64,000 bases of DNA. It comes from Larus michahellis (Eukaryota > Chordata > Aves > Charadriiformes > Laridae). Position 1 is the first letter of the stretch. Each line of letters starts with the position of its first letter. A program made the translations under genes and the position numbers. Below the pieces are notes generated by a model. That model did not search any database. It was given only the letters and a program-made list of their open reading frames with translations, and was not told the DNA's origin. Location: the NCBI RefSeq assembly GCF_964199755.1, contig NC_133901.1, positions 10,741,556 through 10,805,555 on the forward strand. The letters are read 5' to 3'. Shown one piece after another: positions 1-16,719 of this stretch.

Positions 1-3000
1 TTTTGTGACAAAATCCATAAGAGTACAGATAAAGGTAATCTCATCAACACAAGGCACTGCAGTTTTCAAAAGGTACCTCAAGGTTTGTCGTCAGAGGCTC
101 CAAATTGTCATGAGGTAAGAAGGAAGGTCACCTCACTCATTAATAACGGGATAAAATTTAGAACATCAATACATAAGGGTTTGGGCTTCTTTCGGCGTTT
201 GGACTGTTTTGGGGGGTTTTGTTTGGTTTTGGGTTGTTTTTTTATCACTGCAAGTATATAACAACGCAGTCTCATCCGTCCTGGGACATTTGCTGTTGAG
301 CGTGTCCTTGAATGAATGGAAAGAAGGCTAGATAAGGAGCAAACAGCCTGCCCACAGACATAAGGCTCTTCTGGATTCCCCAAAATAAAGCTGCCTACAT
401 ACCCATAGACCAGCTAGGTGATGAAATGGCGTACGTCCTGTAAGAGTAAGTGAAAAGTTCTGCGCTCAAAGAAAATACAGGTATAGTCTGACATGCGCAG
501 TTATGCTCAGCATCAATTAGGAAGAATGTCTTGACATAAGCAGAGTAAATACTAGGAAATAACACAGCCGAGAATGCCATTTATACCATTTTAGAACCCT
601 TCACATACATACCCACATCTTGTAACGCAGCACGCTCAGTCTAAGACCTAGAAAGGTGGTATATATTGGTAAGGAGTCAGACCAAACCCAAAATGGGAAC
701 TCACCTGTCCAACTGTATTTTCCTAAACCAGAACCGAATGTAACCCCTTACTTTCAGGGTATCATCGAACTCAAAACGGAACGGACCATCAGAATAAGGC
801 CCAGCTTCCTGCCCAGAAAGGTAACAAGTATAAATAGGAGTAGGGAACAGCTCGTACCCAAGAAAAAAACACAAGTAGAATAAGATTCTTTGGGGCAGGG
901 GAGAAGAAAAGAGGGGAAGGGCGGCAAAAGGACAGAAGAGAGAGATGTCCAGAAAACCTACGTGTTAACGAAGTGAAGAGAGATTATTTTTTCATTTTGC
1001 CCTAAGTCATAAAAAGCAGCATCCCATAAAGTGATCAGACAGCAAATTCAAAACAAAGTGAAGCGTTTCCTCACATAACACAGGACTCAAGAGCAGAGCG
1101 CGTTGCTGCAGAAGGCTCTGGAAATCACCAGTGTGAGTTGATTCAGAGGATTAGATGTGTTCACAGGGAAAAGGCTTTTGGCAGACATCGGACAGGATGA
1201 TCTAGGCGTGGCCCTAACTGGAAGACTCTGAAGCGAAGGAGCAGCATCAGGAAAGGACGATGCTCCACGTATGTGCCCTATTCTTACACTTTTCCCTGTT
1301 GGACCTGTGTGGATAAGTATGTATTGTGTTACACTGTCAGAGCAACAGTCCGTCTACGGCCATCCTTGCGGTTTGCTCCCATTCTATTTTGCTTCTTTCT
1401 TTCCCCGTTTTAAAACCATTTTGAGAGTAGAAACAGTTTCTTGGGCCTATTTGCATACAACAGCCTGTAGAAAAAGCAAATACTTCCCTTCTTAGAAAGC
1501 TAGAAAAAATGTAAGGTGGAGATTCAAGACTGACCTTACACGTGTTTTAAGCATTTCTATTTTTAAGAACTATAGGTAGGTTTTCCAAGTCCAGGATAGT
1601 ATTTTTTTGCTGAACAGACACCCTACTTACGCCGTAGACCCAAATAACCAAACTAGCAAATAACATTAAATACCTTGCTATGTTCCAAATGCCACAGGAG
1701 CTGCCACGGCACAAAGACGTGAAATCCTAAACCCCTGAGGAGAGGTGGATGTTCCACACGGTCGCGTCCTACGCTTCTTCGCATCTACTAGAGGGAATCA
1801 CTAACCTCTTTGCAAACAAGGAAGACAATTTGTAGGGGATTTGAAAGCACGTCTCTAGTTGCGTCCATCCAGGATTTCAAGAATTAATCCCCCTCCAAGA
1901 GCAAATATTGTACCCGGGCTAAGATCCAACTGGAAAGTGGTTAAGTCAGCAACATAAAGCATTAACCTAAGGAAGCTCAGATCGTCAATGAAAAGGTCTA
2001 CAACGTCATACTCACACACTTTGTAAGGACTACAGACTTACATAGAACAGGATGGTTACTGAAAGCAGCTTTATTCTAAAGCTCTTTCTCCGTCTTCTTC
2101 CTAGGGTTGCAAGCCATCCAGCCTGGTAAGAAGCTGAACAGACAAGAGCCATTTATGAAAAAGAGTTTATAAAACACCAAACCAAGCCTCTATAAAGAGA
2201 TGCCGTTATGAAGGACTACCAAACGTTGAGAACTCATCGTCGCTAAGTAGTTTATCTGTTAGTGCTCCACCAGCATCCCATGGGCATGCTGATGCAAAAC
2301 AGTACGTTGCTAGCTGGTACACCTCCCCTCCTTCATTTATTTATGGAGCGAGGCACAACATCCATCGTGTAAGACACATGAACAGAGATTTCAATCAATT
2401 TAGCCTTTCTGTTCGGGAATGTCCCAAGAACAGATTTCCATCCCCTCCCTCCATTAATTTAGCCTTGATATTATGCACAAGAATGCGTAATTTTTGGCTT
2501 GCAAGCTGCATGAACAGCTGTAGCTTTCCTCTGGGCTGCATCTGTTAGTTTGATTAGAAAGACCACATGATATCCTTCTCTACTTGCCAGCCCCAGCAGC
2601 ACCCTCCATATCTCAGGCAACCTCGCAGTCGCAAATCAAACTTGCTTTTTGCAAACAATCACTAGCATTTGCCTGAATATAGTGATCTGGGTACACAAAT
2701 TATTCCAAAAAAAAAAAAAAATTAATGCAGATCCAGCGTTCCTCAGCTCTTTCAGTGGTTTACAAATTCCAGCAACATTTTATTAACTGGAGGTGGATTA
2801 TTTGGAAAGCGTAATCACTACTCTGTTTAATCAACTCTGGCAAACGCAAACCAGGCAGCCCTAAACCAGAGACATTCCACATGTGCCTGTGCTTCTGAAG
2901 GAAAGCCAGATCCTGGTTGCAGGAAGTAGAGAAGAGACCCCAGAAATTAACTCGCAAAATCAACATGTTGTATTCAGCCACACAGTACAAAAGCAAAGGG

Positions 3001-4420
3001 GAGAAAGCTGGTTTTGTTAAGAGTTTGTGCTGCTGCCACTGCAGGATCAGCAGCCCTTGAGGAGGGGAACGAGCATCCTGTTACACCCGCTGCTGCTCCT
3101 CTGGGGGCCCGGAGGTGTGGGTACATGCCCCATTGCTTGGAAGCACCTTCTCCATAACACATGCTTCCTAATGTCCGGAGAAAAATGCCCACCCACCCGC
3201 CCCCCAAAACCACCTGAAGGGCAGCTCCACCTTCAGTGAAACAGCCACCTCTGCCCAACGGGTACTTTTGTTTTCTCTTCTTCCCTCTGCAGGTTGAAGC
3301 AGAAAAGGGGGCAACAAAAGTAAATAAATAAACTATAGCCAAAAAAAAAAGCTAAAATTGGTCACTAGAATTTCCTACATACCTTGGTCATAGGGAATTT
3401 TAATCTAAAATGCTTAAGGTCTTAGCTAGCTAGCCATTTTATTAACCTACTTCCTAACAGCATCAGCAGGGAAAACAAAGCCCTTTGTATAAGATGTGTC
3501 CATGTTGTAGAAAAACACAAGTATAGCAGCCTAAATTATAAACATCCTAAACCCATTCTGATCCTCCTCAGCAGAGTCTGCAGAGTTTTTATTCCATTAA
3601 TCTCCCAATAATCTTTCATCATGCTGACTTGTCATGTAGCGATCTGCTTTTCTGCAGTAACCAAGGTCACCTGGACTCATGGTAGGTGCCTTTGCAAGGA
3701 CCTTCTGCCACAGCAACAGCCACAAGAAAAACATATCTTGCCTTTAGAAATGCTTCAAAACGCCAATGTGAATCTTTTCATTTTTGCTACAGTTCTCACT
3801 TCCAAGAGCTGGACAGAAGGCTTCATTTTCTTATGAAAACAGGAGGGTGGTCAGTGACGGCTCTTAGTTATGTATGAAACTTGTACATTAACAGCTGAAG
3901 GCTTTGCGCCACTGCTCTGAGTAGGAACCAGAGCATTATCTTCAACAAGGCACTTTGTGTTTTTAAAGAAACATGCAACTCCTACTGCTGGCTTAAAAAC
4001 TTAACTAGGTCGCAGTCCAAGTACCACGACAGAAAAAGCCTTCTGTTTCCAGCAGTGTCTGAAATACAGATACTGATTTCCTCAATTCAGTAATTTATCC
4101 GAAAGATCCAAGAATACATCAGCCTTTCAAGGACAGAGGCACATGTTCAATGTGGTAAGACTTCCTTCAGTCTCAAGGCAGTATTCCCAAGACAGGACAA
4201 GACCAGGTTGTATCTGTGGGACGTCCAGCTTCAAGCTAAGAGCATTATCCTCTTTCCCCCTCTACACCAAATCCCACAATGCGGCTGAACACAAATCCAC
4301 AATTCATCAGGAAAACAGCACAGAAAAAAACCCACATTTCAGGTTCCCCTCTTTGCTCATGCAGAATAAGATCTCGCACACAGACAGACAAATAAACGAG
4401 TCGGAGTATTGTGGGGTTTT
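1..4420. other. Stretch without a recognisable gene
   Basis: About 4.4 kb of mixed, fairly AT-rich sequence with only short chance reading frames on both strands. I looked for exons of SAG (S-arrestin), which follows ATG16L1 in mammals, and for the missing ATG16L1 blades, and found neither. A short A-run (about 2707-2720) is the only simple-sequence feature I noted. It probably lies downstream of the ATG16L1 3' end. Confidence 0.5.
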
Positions 4421-4429
4421 AAAAGCAGA

Positions 4430-5816
4430 ACACAGGTTTATTTACAATCAAGTTCTTACGGGCAGCTGAATAAATAAAAACTTTGCCCCATGTACTCTAA
4501 TTCCCCTCTGCAGAAAGTGTCTGAACAAAAGGCTAGGTTAAGGAGATGCCTGTTATAGCAGCTGCCCCCTAACCCAGCCCCTCCGAAGAACACACTTCCT
4601 TAGTAAAACACTATCAGAAAGAAGAAAATAAAGTGCAAATAAAAAGGCAATAAACCGCTGGTGGCTTGTCTTGAGACCCAGATGATGGGGAAAGGTTTGG
4701 CTGGGGAAAGTTATGTCGGGTAGCTCATACCCAGCCACCTCATGGTTTTGGATGCTTTAACAGGGACAGAGCCAAGACACTGCTCTGTAGCACAGAGAGG
4801 GCTCCAGCGCAAACAGGAATATTGCACTTGTGCTCAAGAAGGGGGCAAGTGGCCTGGAATTGCCAGCACCAAAACAATGGATTTGGGATTTAACCCCACT
4901 GCTCCCCTGTGTTCTACTGACAGCCGCCAGGACAGGACGGATGAACAGAAAAAGGGACCAAACATCTATATTCCGGTACTGAAGTCACAGTTACCACTAC
5001 ATTCCTTATCACAGCAGCACAACAGAAGTTGAACTTCTCTCTCCTCACACCCAGGAACCAAACTGCCTGTGGAATAAAAAGATTAAAAATCTCCTATTTT
5101 GTGATGCCCAAACTGTTGGAAGGGCATTTTAACAAAAGGGTGCAGACATCCTGAAGAATGGACCATTGCCCTAAGGACAGGTAAAACTGATACAAAGAGT
5201 TCACATGTGCCGGAGAACCTGCGCCTGGATCAGAGCAGATCTGAATTGAGCTGGTAACTCAACAGCAGAGCTGCCAGAGCCACGGGAGACTCTCTTTAAA
5301 AGCTGTTCAGACTGCCTAGGGCCTGTCCACGTTTCAGGATCTTCTCACCCCATGCCTGAACTAGGCCACAAGGACAGAACACAGGAGACAGGACATGTAT
5401 TAAGTCAGCACACACAGTAACTTCTTTCCAACAGTTCCAACTCAGAAGTGCTGTAGATACATTTGTGTGACAGGGTATTTGGCACAGCTGTCTGGTGAGG
5501 AATCCCGCTAGTATCTTCAGCTCCACTTGGTGCATAGATACTGCATGTAAAGGCATGACTAAGTAGCATTCTCCATCCAGAACAGCTAATCCTTTGCTGA
5601 GTCCGAGTGCCACAGTGCAGTTACGGCCATAAGAAGTCTCTGACTTAGGCTCCTTCTCCATTGCTTTAGAACTTTCCTCTGGAAAGTGAAGCCCATGCGC
5701 TTGTTAATATCCCGACTGAGGATGGATCTGGGCTCGGGTCTCCATTCTGTTCAGCCACGGACCAGCACCACCAGACACAGAGGCACTGGAGGCTCTGCCT
5801 TTCACCCTCCGTCCAG
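4430..5816 (-). other. ATG16L1: Probable ATG16L1 3' untranslated region
   Basis: This follows directly after the ATG16L1 stop codon on the minus strand and holds no conserved reading frame. A minus-strand AATAAA hexamer (TTTATT on the plus strand) at 4437-4442 could end the transcript, giving a 3' UTR of about 1.4 kb. The end point is inferred; no transcript evidence is available. Confidence 0.4.
4437..4442 (-). terminator. Candidate polyadenylation hexamer for ATG16L1
   Basis: The minus strand reads AATAAA here, about 1.37 kb downstream of the ATG16L1 stop codon. Such hexamers are common by chance in AT-rich DNA, so use is not shown. Confidence 0.3.
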
Positions 5817-10916
<5,100 letters not shown>

Positions 10917-11129
10917 TCAGCAGTATATAGGAAATAAAGCCACAGACAAACTCTACTGAGGCTGATGGTATAGAAACAGAGCAAAAAGGCTGATCCTTAT
11001 CTAAAAAAAACACAAAAGCATGTAAAGAAAGACACTAGCAAGGACTCGACAGTGACAATAAACTGCCAGAAGCCTTAAAACGCTTCCTAAATTTAGGCTT
11101 TATAAGCTGAGGCACTTAAGTTACACCAG

Positions 11130-11540
11130 AAACACCCGGAAAACTGCCGGGCACCGACAGGGGCGCGGTAACGCATAAGAGCCGATATTGGAGCGCCGAG
11201 GGCCGCTCTCGAGGCCGGGCGGGCGGCACCGATCCCGCTCCAGGCGGCTGGGAGCTCGCCGGCGTTCCGGCGGTCCTGGCTCTCCCTTGGGCAGCCGCTC
11301 TCTCGAGACCGGCGCCGGACGGGCGCCCGTGAAGCCGCGCATGCGCACGAGCTGCGGAACCAGCGCACAGCGCCGGCGGGGTCACGGCCGGCCGGGGCCG
11401 GGGCTGCCGGGGGCGGGTGCCAAGGAGGGCGGGAGGCGGGGCCACAGCGCAGGGGCGGCTCCCCACCTGCAGGACCGGCCTGCAGCCGCCGGGCGGCAGC
11501 ACCCCCTGAGTTATCCCGCTCTCGGCGATCATTAGGGTGA
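11130..11540. promoter_or_regulatory. CpG island, candidate promoter
   Basis: About 400 bp very rich in G+C and CpG, in sharp contrast with the AT-rich flanks. It contains a perfect NRF1-type palindrome at 11336-11347 (CGCGCATGCGCA) and a minus-strand CCAAT at 11186-11190. Reading frames across it on both strands (for example 11093-11560 minus and 11188-11535 plus) look like GC-driven chance frames with no family match. It sits about 330 bp upstream of the first surviving ATG16L1 exon, so it could drive a shortened minus-strand transcript or a divergent plus-strand one. Which gene it serves is inference. Confidence 0.6.
11336..11347. promoter_or_regulatory. NRF1 consensus site
   Basis: CGCGCATGCGCA matches the NRF1 consensus YGCGCAYGCGCR at every position and lies in the CpG island. 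NRF1 sites of this type mark many housekeeping promoters. Confidence 0.6.
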
Positions 11541-13100
11541 CGAGCCCTGACCGCTCTCACTCAGAATCAGTCAGAATATGACCAGGTAAATACCACTCGC
11601 TTTAGAGAGCCACATTGATTTCAAAAAAATGACCCAAAAAAACCCAAATCCAAACCAGTTTCTCCAGTAACGGATTGATGGCGATGTTAATCTCATCATC
11701 CATATGTCAGGATTTCTCACATCCTGATCAGGCAGCGACCTTTAACAGATGAATCGGCAAGCTAATTCTCCATTGGAGGTCTGTTGATAACTGCTCAGAT
11801 CTGTAAAATTGATGCATTTGCTTGCAACCCTCACTTTGGCAATCTGGTTTTAAAACTGCAGTTGATGCTAAAACCTGCTTTTTCTGTGCATAAGGCAATA
11901 GTGCCATCTCGGGGGAAACACGCTGCTTCGCGCCTTATGGTGGGCAAAAAGAGCCTGGAACCTTTCTTCAAACAAATACCTCCTCATGAAAAATAGATTT
12001 TTATTTTTCTTTAAGTTGGCTCCCTCCAGTTAGCACATAAACTTTCATCTAAAATGTCCGCTAACCTTTTCTGGGTAAGGTTCCGTAAGGACTCGCCTCT
12101 TCTCCAAGATGCTCTCCTACAAACCCTGGCCCCAGCGTCCTGTTTGGGTACAGCCCAGGAGGGTCCCACGGGCAGGAGGGAGAGCACCCAGCCCAGCTCC
12201 GACTCCGCCCGCAGGCAGAGCAGTGCTGCTCGGCGTCCGCCCGCAAGACCAGCCTCGCTGGGCAAGCACGTGCCACGAGTCCTCAGCTCTGCTGTACGTG
12301 CAGTACGTACACACACACAGTTGCCAGTCACATCTCAACCCTGCTTCTCCTATCGACGTTTTTGGTCCATTTTATCTGATTTTGTGCCTCTTTACCTTTT
12401 TTGGCAGAGTCAAAACACAAACAGCACTTGGCACACCGAAGAGCACTGGAAACCTTTTTACGTTTAAACTGTCATCCATCTTACAGAGGGAAAATAACAA
12501 GGATTCATCTGTTTCTTCCACGAGCAGTGGAAGAAGCATGGCAGGAACAAGGCCCTTTCTTCCAGAGAGCTCCACCTGCATGGCTCCTTGGTGAAGAAAG
12601 GAACTGATTAACCCACATTGGCTTCCTTTTACACAAAGCAGGTGTTAAACAGAAACCCTCTGCCTCCTTCAGATTCCATGCTTCTCCTCCTACCGCCACA
12701 CTGGTCCTCATCCCAGCCCTGGTCATCCTGCTTCTTGGTAAGCAAGTAAAGGTAAATGCCAGCACAGCTTTTTTTCCTAGATGCCTGTTAAACGTTGTGA
12801 GTTCTGGAGCCATCAGATAGATATTTACCATAAATAAGAATTAAACAGGATCCTGTATTCACAGCAAGTTTCCATTTGCAGCCTGCAGTCAGTGGTTCAA
12901 GACACACTCAAGAATGAATCTCAGGCTGGTACTTCCATGGTGCTGTTGGTTCAGCATTGCCAATGAAGCCAAGCGTCAGGAAAAATGGTAAACCACTGAA
13001 CCACAGGGTATTTTCTCCTCTCTCCTTCCCGTTGGGGGCAGCAACATGGGAAGAAATAGACGGACACAGTCTATTAATATGTAGCTCCGTGGCTGATGTC
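11541..13100. other. Stretch without a recognisable gene
   Basis: Mixed sequence with several short reading frames, the longest about 160 codons on the plus strand (12109-12594). None resembles a known family and none has convincing splice sites. A GC-rich patch at about 12110-12300 explains the open frames there. I searched here for upstream ATG16L1 exons without success. Confidence 0.45.
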
Positions 13101-13109
13101 ACCCACACA

Positions 13110-14300
13110 ATTTTGGGGTTTTCGAGAATGGGGCAGCCTGCACGGCATGAGGCTTGCTGGCGTCAGATGGAATTCACCTTTCTGAAAGGGCGAAGAGGGT
13201 CTTTGCTCACGAGTGAGCAGAGCTCATTGACAGAGCCTTAAACTAGGCTTGAAAGGGGAGGGGGACAATATCAGGCGTGCCCGTGACAAGCGGTGGGACA
13301 ACACACCAAGGTAGAGGGTTGGGGTGCTAGTGAGGGCACTCAGCTGTTGCTCTGACACGTGCTGGGTACACTGGAGGACGCTTGAAGTCTTGCAGAGATG
13401 AGGGAATGGCTCCTGAGGTAATGGCGGGGGATCCAAAAGGGGAGGAGAAAAGAGGGGAACAGCAGTGAATACCTCCAAGAAATCAAGGTGTGTTCCTCTA
13501 AGAAGGTGACATGGCCGACAGCCCAGCTAAAGTGCCTCGACACCAATGCATGCAGCATGGGCAACAAACGGGAGGAGCTGGAAGCCGCCGCGCTGCTGGA
13601 AAGCTGGCACCTAGTTGCCATTCCTGAAACCTGGTGGGACGAATCCCGTGACTGGAGTGTGACTATCCATGACCAGCAACAGGGGAGGAAGCGGGGGCAG
13701 AGGGGCTGCCCTCTGGGTCAAGAAATGGGTAGAGCGTGAAGAGCCATCTCTGAAGAATAGCCAAGAGCAGGTTGAAAGCTTATGGGTAAGCATTAGAGAG
13801 CCAAGGCAACAAAGGGAGCCGTGGGTATGGTGTCTACTCCAGGCCGCCCGATCAAGGGGAGCCTATTGACGAAGCCTTCTTCCTCCAGCTACAGCAGCAG
13901 GCATCATGCTCACAGGTTCTCGTCCTGCTGGGGGACTTCCACCACCCCGACAGCTGCTGGAAAAGCAGCACGGCGAGCTGGAGGCAATCCAGGAGACTCC
14001 CAGAGCCGAGTGCCTTGACAATAACTTCTTGAGCCAGGTAATAGACAGCCCCAACAGAGGAGCGGCCATACTGGACCTGAAGGGCACCAACGCAAACGAG
14101 CTAATGGGTGACATCAAGATTGGAGGCAGCCTGGGCTGCAGCGCTCAGGCACTGGTGGAGTTCACAGTCCCGAGGGGTCTGGGCGTCAGGGGGAAGAGTA
14201 AAGTCAGGACCCTGAATTTTAGGAAAGCAAACTTCCAGCTCTTCAAAGAGCTGGTCAATAGGACCTTCCGGGACACTGCTGAAAATCCAGTTCCTATGAG
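13110..14300 (+). mobile_element. CR1 LINE fragment, endonuclease region, broken
   Basis: CR1 is the main avian non-LTR retrotransposon. The plus strand shows the hallmark N-terminal ORF2 endonuclease sequence at about 13530-13680 (ACSMGNKREELE, then PETWWDESRDWSV). Preceding CR1-like leader sequence runs from about 13110. The later part of the same frame set (about 13870-14280) matches the C-terminal endonuclease region in a shifted frame (LLGDFHHPDSCW-like, then LNFRKANFQLFKELVN). Frames change several times, and there is no reverse transcriptase, so the copy is dead and truncated at its 3' side. It abuts the KLHL10-like fragment. Ends are approximate. Confidence 0.82.
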
Positions 14301-14434
14301 ACTGATAGAAATGGCACTTGCAGATTTGCATGAGGGACGTGTAAGTACAGGGAACGTGGACTACAAATTCATACCATTGCGCACATACAAGTTCCAAAGT
14401 TTTAAGCGGAGTCTTAACTGTCAGTAATGCTGAG

Positions 14435-14440
14435 TTTATT
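14435..14440 (-). terminator. AATAAA overlapping the stop of the KLHL10-like frame
   Basis: The minus strand reads AATAAA across the TAA that closes the KLHL10-like frame. It could polyadenylate a truncated transcript or be chance. Confidence 0.25.
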
Positions 14441-15611
14441 TAGAGAAAAAAAATCCCTTCTGTCCACACTTCCACCCTTCCTTGCCCAGCAAGACTACAA
14501 TGTGCTGCCTCCTGTTCTGCAGGTCACGAGCAACCCATTTCAGAACGGCCTCGAACACGGCCTCTTCTTTCACAGGGGGCTCATCCTTCTCCAGCAGGCG
14601 TTCCAGGTCCTTGAAGGAGAGCACCAGAAACTCTGTGGACACCCTGGTCACCTCCTCGAAGTGACGCAGGATGAACTCATGGGCTGCTTCTTGCAGGTTA
14701 GGACAGTAGTAGTAGCCTGTGAATCTCCAGACGCCGATGCAATTTTCCAAGCACAGCTGGGATTTTAAGAAGTCGCAGCACAGTCTGACGATGTCCAGGA
14801 CGTTGAACTGGTTTGCTGCGATTAGCAAACTTTCAACGTTGTCATCCGTGACCGGCACTGTCCCGGTGTAGGCGTACTCCATAAGGAGCCTCATCATTTC
14901 AGAGGAAGTGCCGGGGATTTTATAGACCTTCCTCTCAGCATTGCTCCAGTTGCTGGAGAACAAAGCCCTGAAAAAAACAAAGCAGTGCTGGGGAAGAAAG
15001 CGGCCTTGCTGTGTGACACCCTGACCCCATTATCCCCTGTGCCTCCTTCCCCGGGCACCAATTTGGGCACTAGCAGTAGCCATGCTGGGAGGACGTGGAG
15101 TTTTATGAAGGACCGTTTTACTAGCCGGTTGTTTTAAAAAGGAGCCACAGGGCGAGCGGGCACCTTGCTTCAACAGGAACACCCGAGAATAATGGTGTGT
15201 GGGGAAGGAAAACTTCCCGCCTGCAGCAGACCAGCCAGGCTGGCCACGCTCCCAGCCCTGCACCGTATCTGGGGGTTCGCCAGACACCACTTCCAGGGCT
15301 GATGTTCGATCTAAGCTTGTGGATGAATTTTGGTGTCTGGGGAGGTACCAGGACTAGGGTGAACTGCTGGAGGAGAGTTTGAGTGCCGAGGGAAGCGCTG
15401 GAGATACGCGAAGGCACAGTGTGGCAGAGAGCAGGAAATACTGTTGGGCCCCATCCCCTCCTCCTTCAAGCACTCACCTGAAGTACGGACTGCAGCTGGA
15501 GAGGATCATCTTGTGAGCAATGAATTCAATGCCGTCCACGCTGATGAGCCCATCGCCCAGCTTTCCTTCCAGGCAAAGCCCCCTGAAGGCGGTGCAAGCC
15601 ACAGCAGTCAT
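14436..15611 (-). pseudogene. KLHL10-like BTB-BACK fragment lacking kelch repeats
   Basis: KLHL10 is a testis-enriched substrate adaptor for CUL3 ubiquitin ligase: BTB binds CUL3, BACK is a linker, and six kelch repeats bind substrate. Exon 1 (15478-15611) starts at an ATG where KLHL10 has its conserved RKM methionine (MTAVACTAFRGLCLEGKLGD) and ends SPYF. It splices in phase through GTGAGT to exon 2 (14967 downward, ALFSSNWSNAERKVYKIPG). Exon 2 covers the rest of BTB and most of BACK, to about LQNRRQHIVVLLGK at 14481. In-frame GTG upstream of the chosen start is not a plausible eukaryotic start, and a stop lies just above it. After LLGK the base pair expected to be GT is GA. The frame instead runs 14 more codons to TAA at 14436-14438, which overlaps an AATAAA hexamer. 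No kelch repeat follows, and a CR1 begins next to it. It is most likely a truncated duplicate; a short expressed BTB-BACK protein of about 220 residues remains possible. Confidence 0.78.
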
Positions 15612-15679
15612 CTTCCTCTCCCTGGGTGAGGAGGAGTATGCGGTGCAAGCCAAGCTATCGCCCACCTCGACGCCTGAGG

Positions 15680-16530
15680 CACGGGGAGATGCTTCTCTCT
15701 GGGGTCCTTATAGCACTTGCCCTCCCTCCAACATCATAGTAGAATCCCTGCCTGTCTGGTGGCTCTGGAACGGGCCCCATAATGACATCACAGACGTGGC
15801 GGGGACCGGGACCAGCCGTAAGCCCCTCCACAGCCCCTCTGTGGGGCCGAGGTCTGGGTTCCCGTGGTCCATGTTGTCGTGGGGCAGAGCCGTGGGCTCC
15901 CTGGGCACTGTGGACTTCCACACAGGAGAGGAAATAAAACATGTACACGGCACTAGGCACCGTCTACAAAAGACTCCAAGCTTTTAAAAGAAAGCAAAGA
16001 AGAGGAAAGAGACGTTTGGGAAACAGGAAAACTGACAGAGAAAGCAAGCTTTCAAAACAAGTAGCAGCGTATACTTGCTCATTGTAATACATTGTTGCCA
16101 TGAGCATCTACCGTAGCTAGAAAAGAAAAATGCTTGCCAGCCTCGCGTTGGAAGCTTGGTACCTGAAAAACACTTGTGTTTAACGGAAGCTCTCTCAAGA
16201 GCTAGCGGTTTGAAGCAGCAATGCTACCACGTTCAAGGCCCACTTAAGCACATGCTTAAGTCAGTTTTGCAAAGCCAGCCAGAAAGCTGAATGGAACCTG
16301 AAAATAAAAACCGCCTCTTTCCACCAATGCAAGTAAAAATGCCACGAATGCAGCAGTATTGGAAGTTTTGTTGGAAATACATGAACCACAACAGAATCCT
16401 AATCACCTTCCCATTTAGTATTTGCATTTTCAACCCCATACAACAAGAAAAAATGCAACTCCACTGGCAGTCTCCATAAAAGACACAATTCTAGCAGATA
16501 GGACCACATATGAAGACATGTACAGGTCTA
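15680..16530. other. 5' flank of the KLHL10-like fragment, nothing recognised
   Basis: The GC-moderate part (15680-15960) holds short open frames on both strands with no family resemblance. The rest is AT-rich. It may contain the promoter of the KLHL10-like copy, but I see no clear element. Confidence 0.35.
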
Positions 16531-16536
16531 CGCAAC

Positions 16537-16705
16537 CTGGGGGGTTCCCATGGGTATTTGGGGTTCCCTATGGGGGATAGTGAGGGGTTTTTGGGTCCTG
16601 TGGGTGGGATTTAGGAGGATCCTGGGGGCTATTAGATGGTTAAAGGGAGGCTTTGGGGGGCACTGTGTGTCCTTGGTGGAGTTTGGGACGGGTTCCAATC
16701 CTCGT
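16537..16705. repeat. G-rich imperfect minisatellite-like block
   Basis: The plus strand repeats variants of GGGGTTCCC, TTTGGGG and GGGTCCTGTGGG over about 170 bp. G-runs are frequent enough to allow G-quadruplex formation. Such degenerate G-rich arrays are common in avian GC-rich regions. No fixed repeat unit length was established. Confidence 0.5.
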
Positions 16706-16719
16706 GTTTCCAATTTTCC

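Noticed and set aside
5296-5661. 121-codon minus-strand frame after ATG16L1
   Set aside because: Lies in the presumed 3' UTR and has no WD40 features; not one of the missing blades.
11093-11560. Arg/Pro/Ala-rich frames over the CpG island
   Set aside because: Open on both strands and several frames, typical of CpG islands; no ATG16L1 N-terminal motif.
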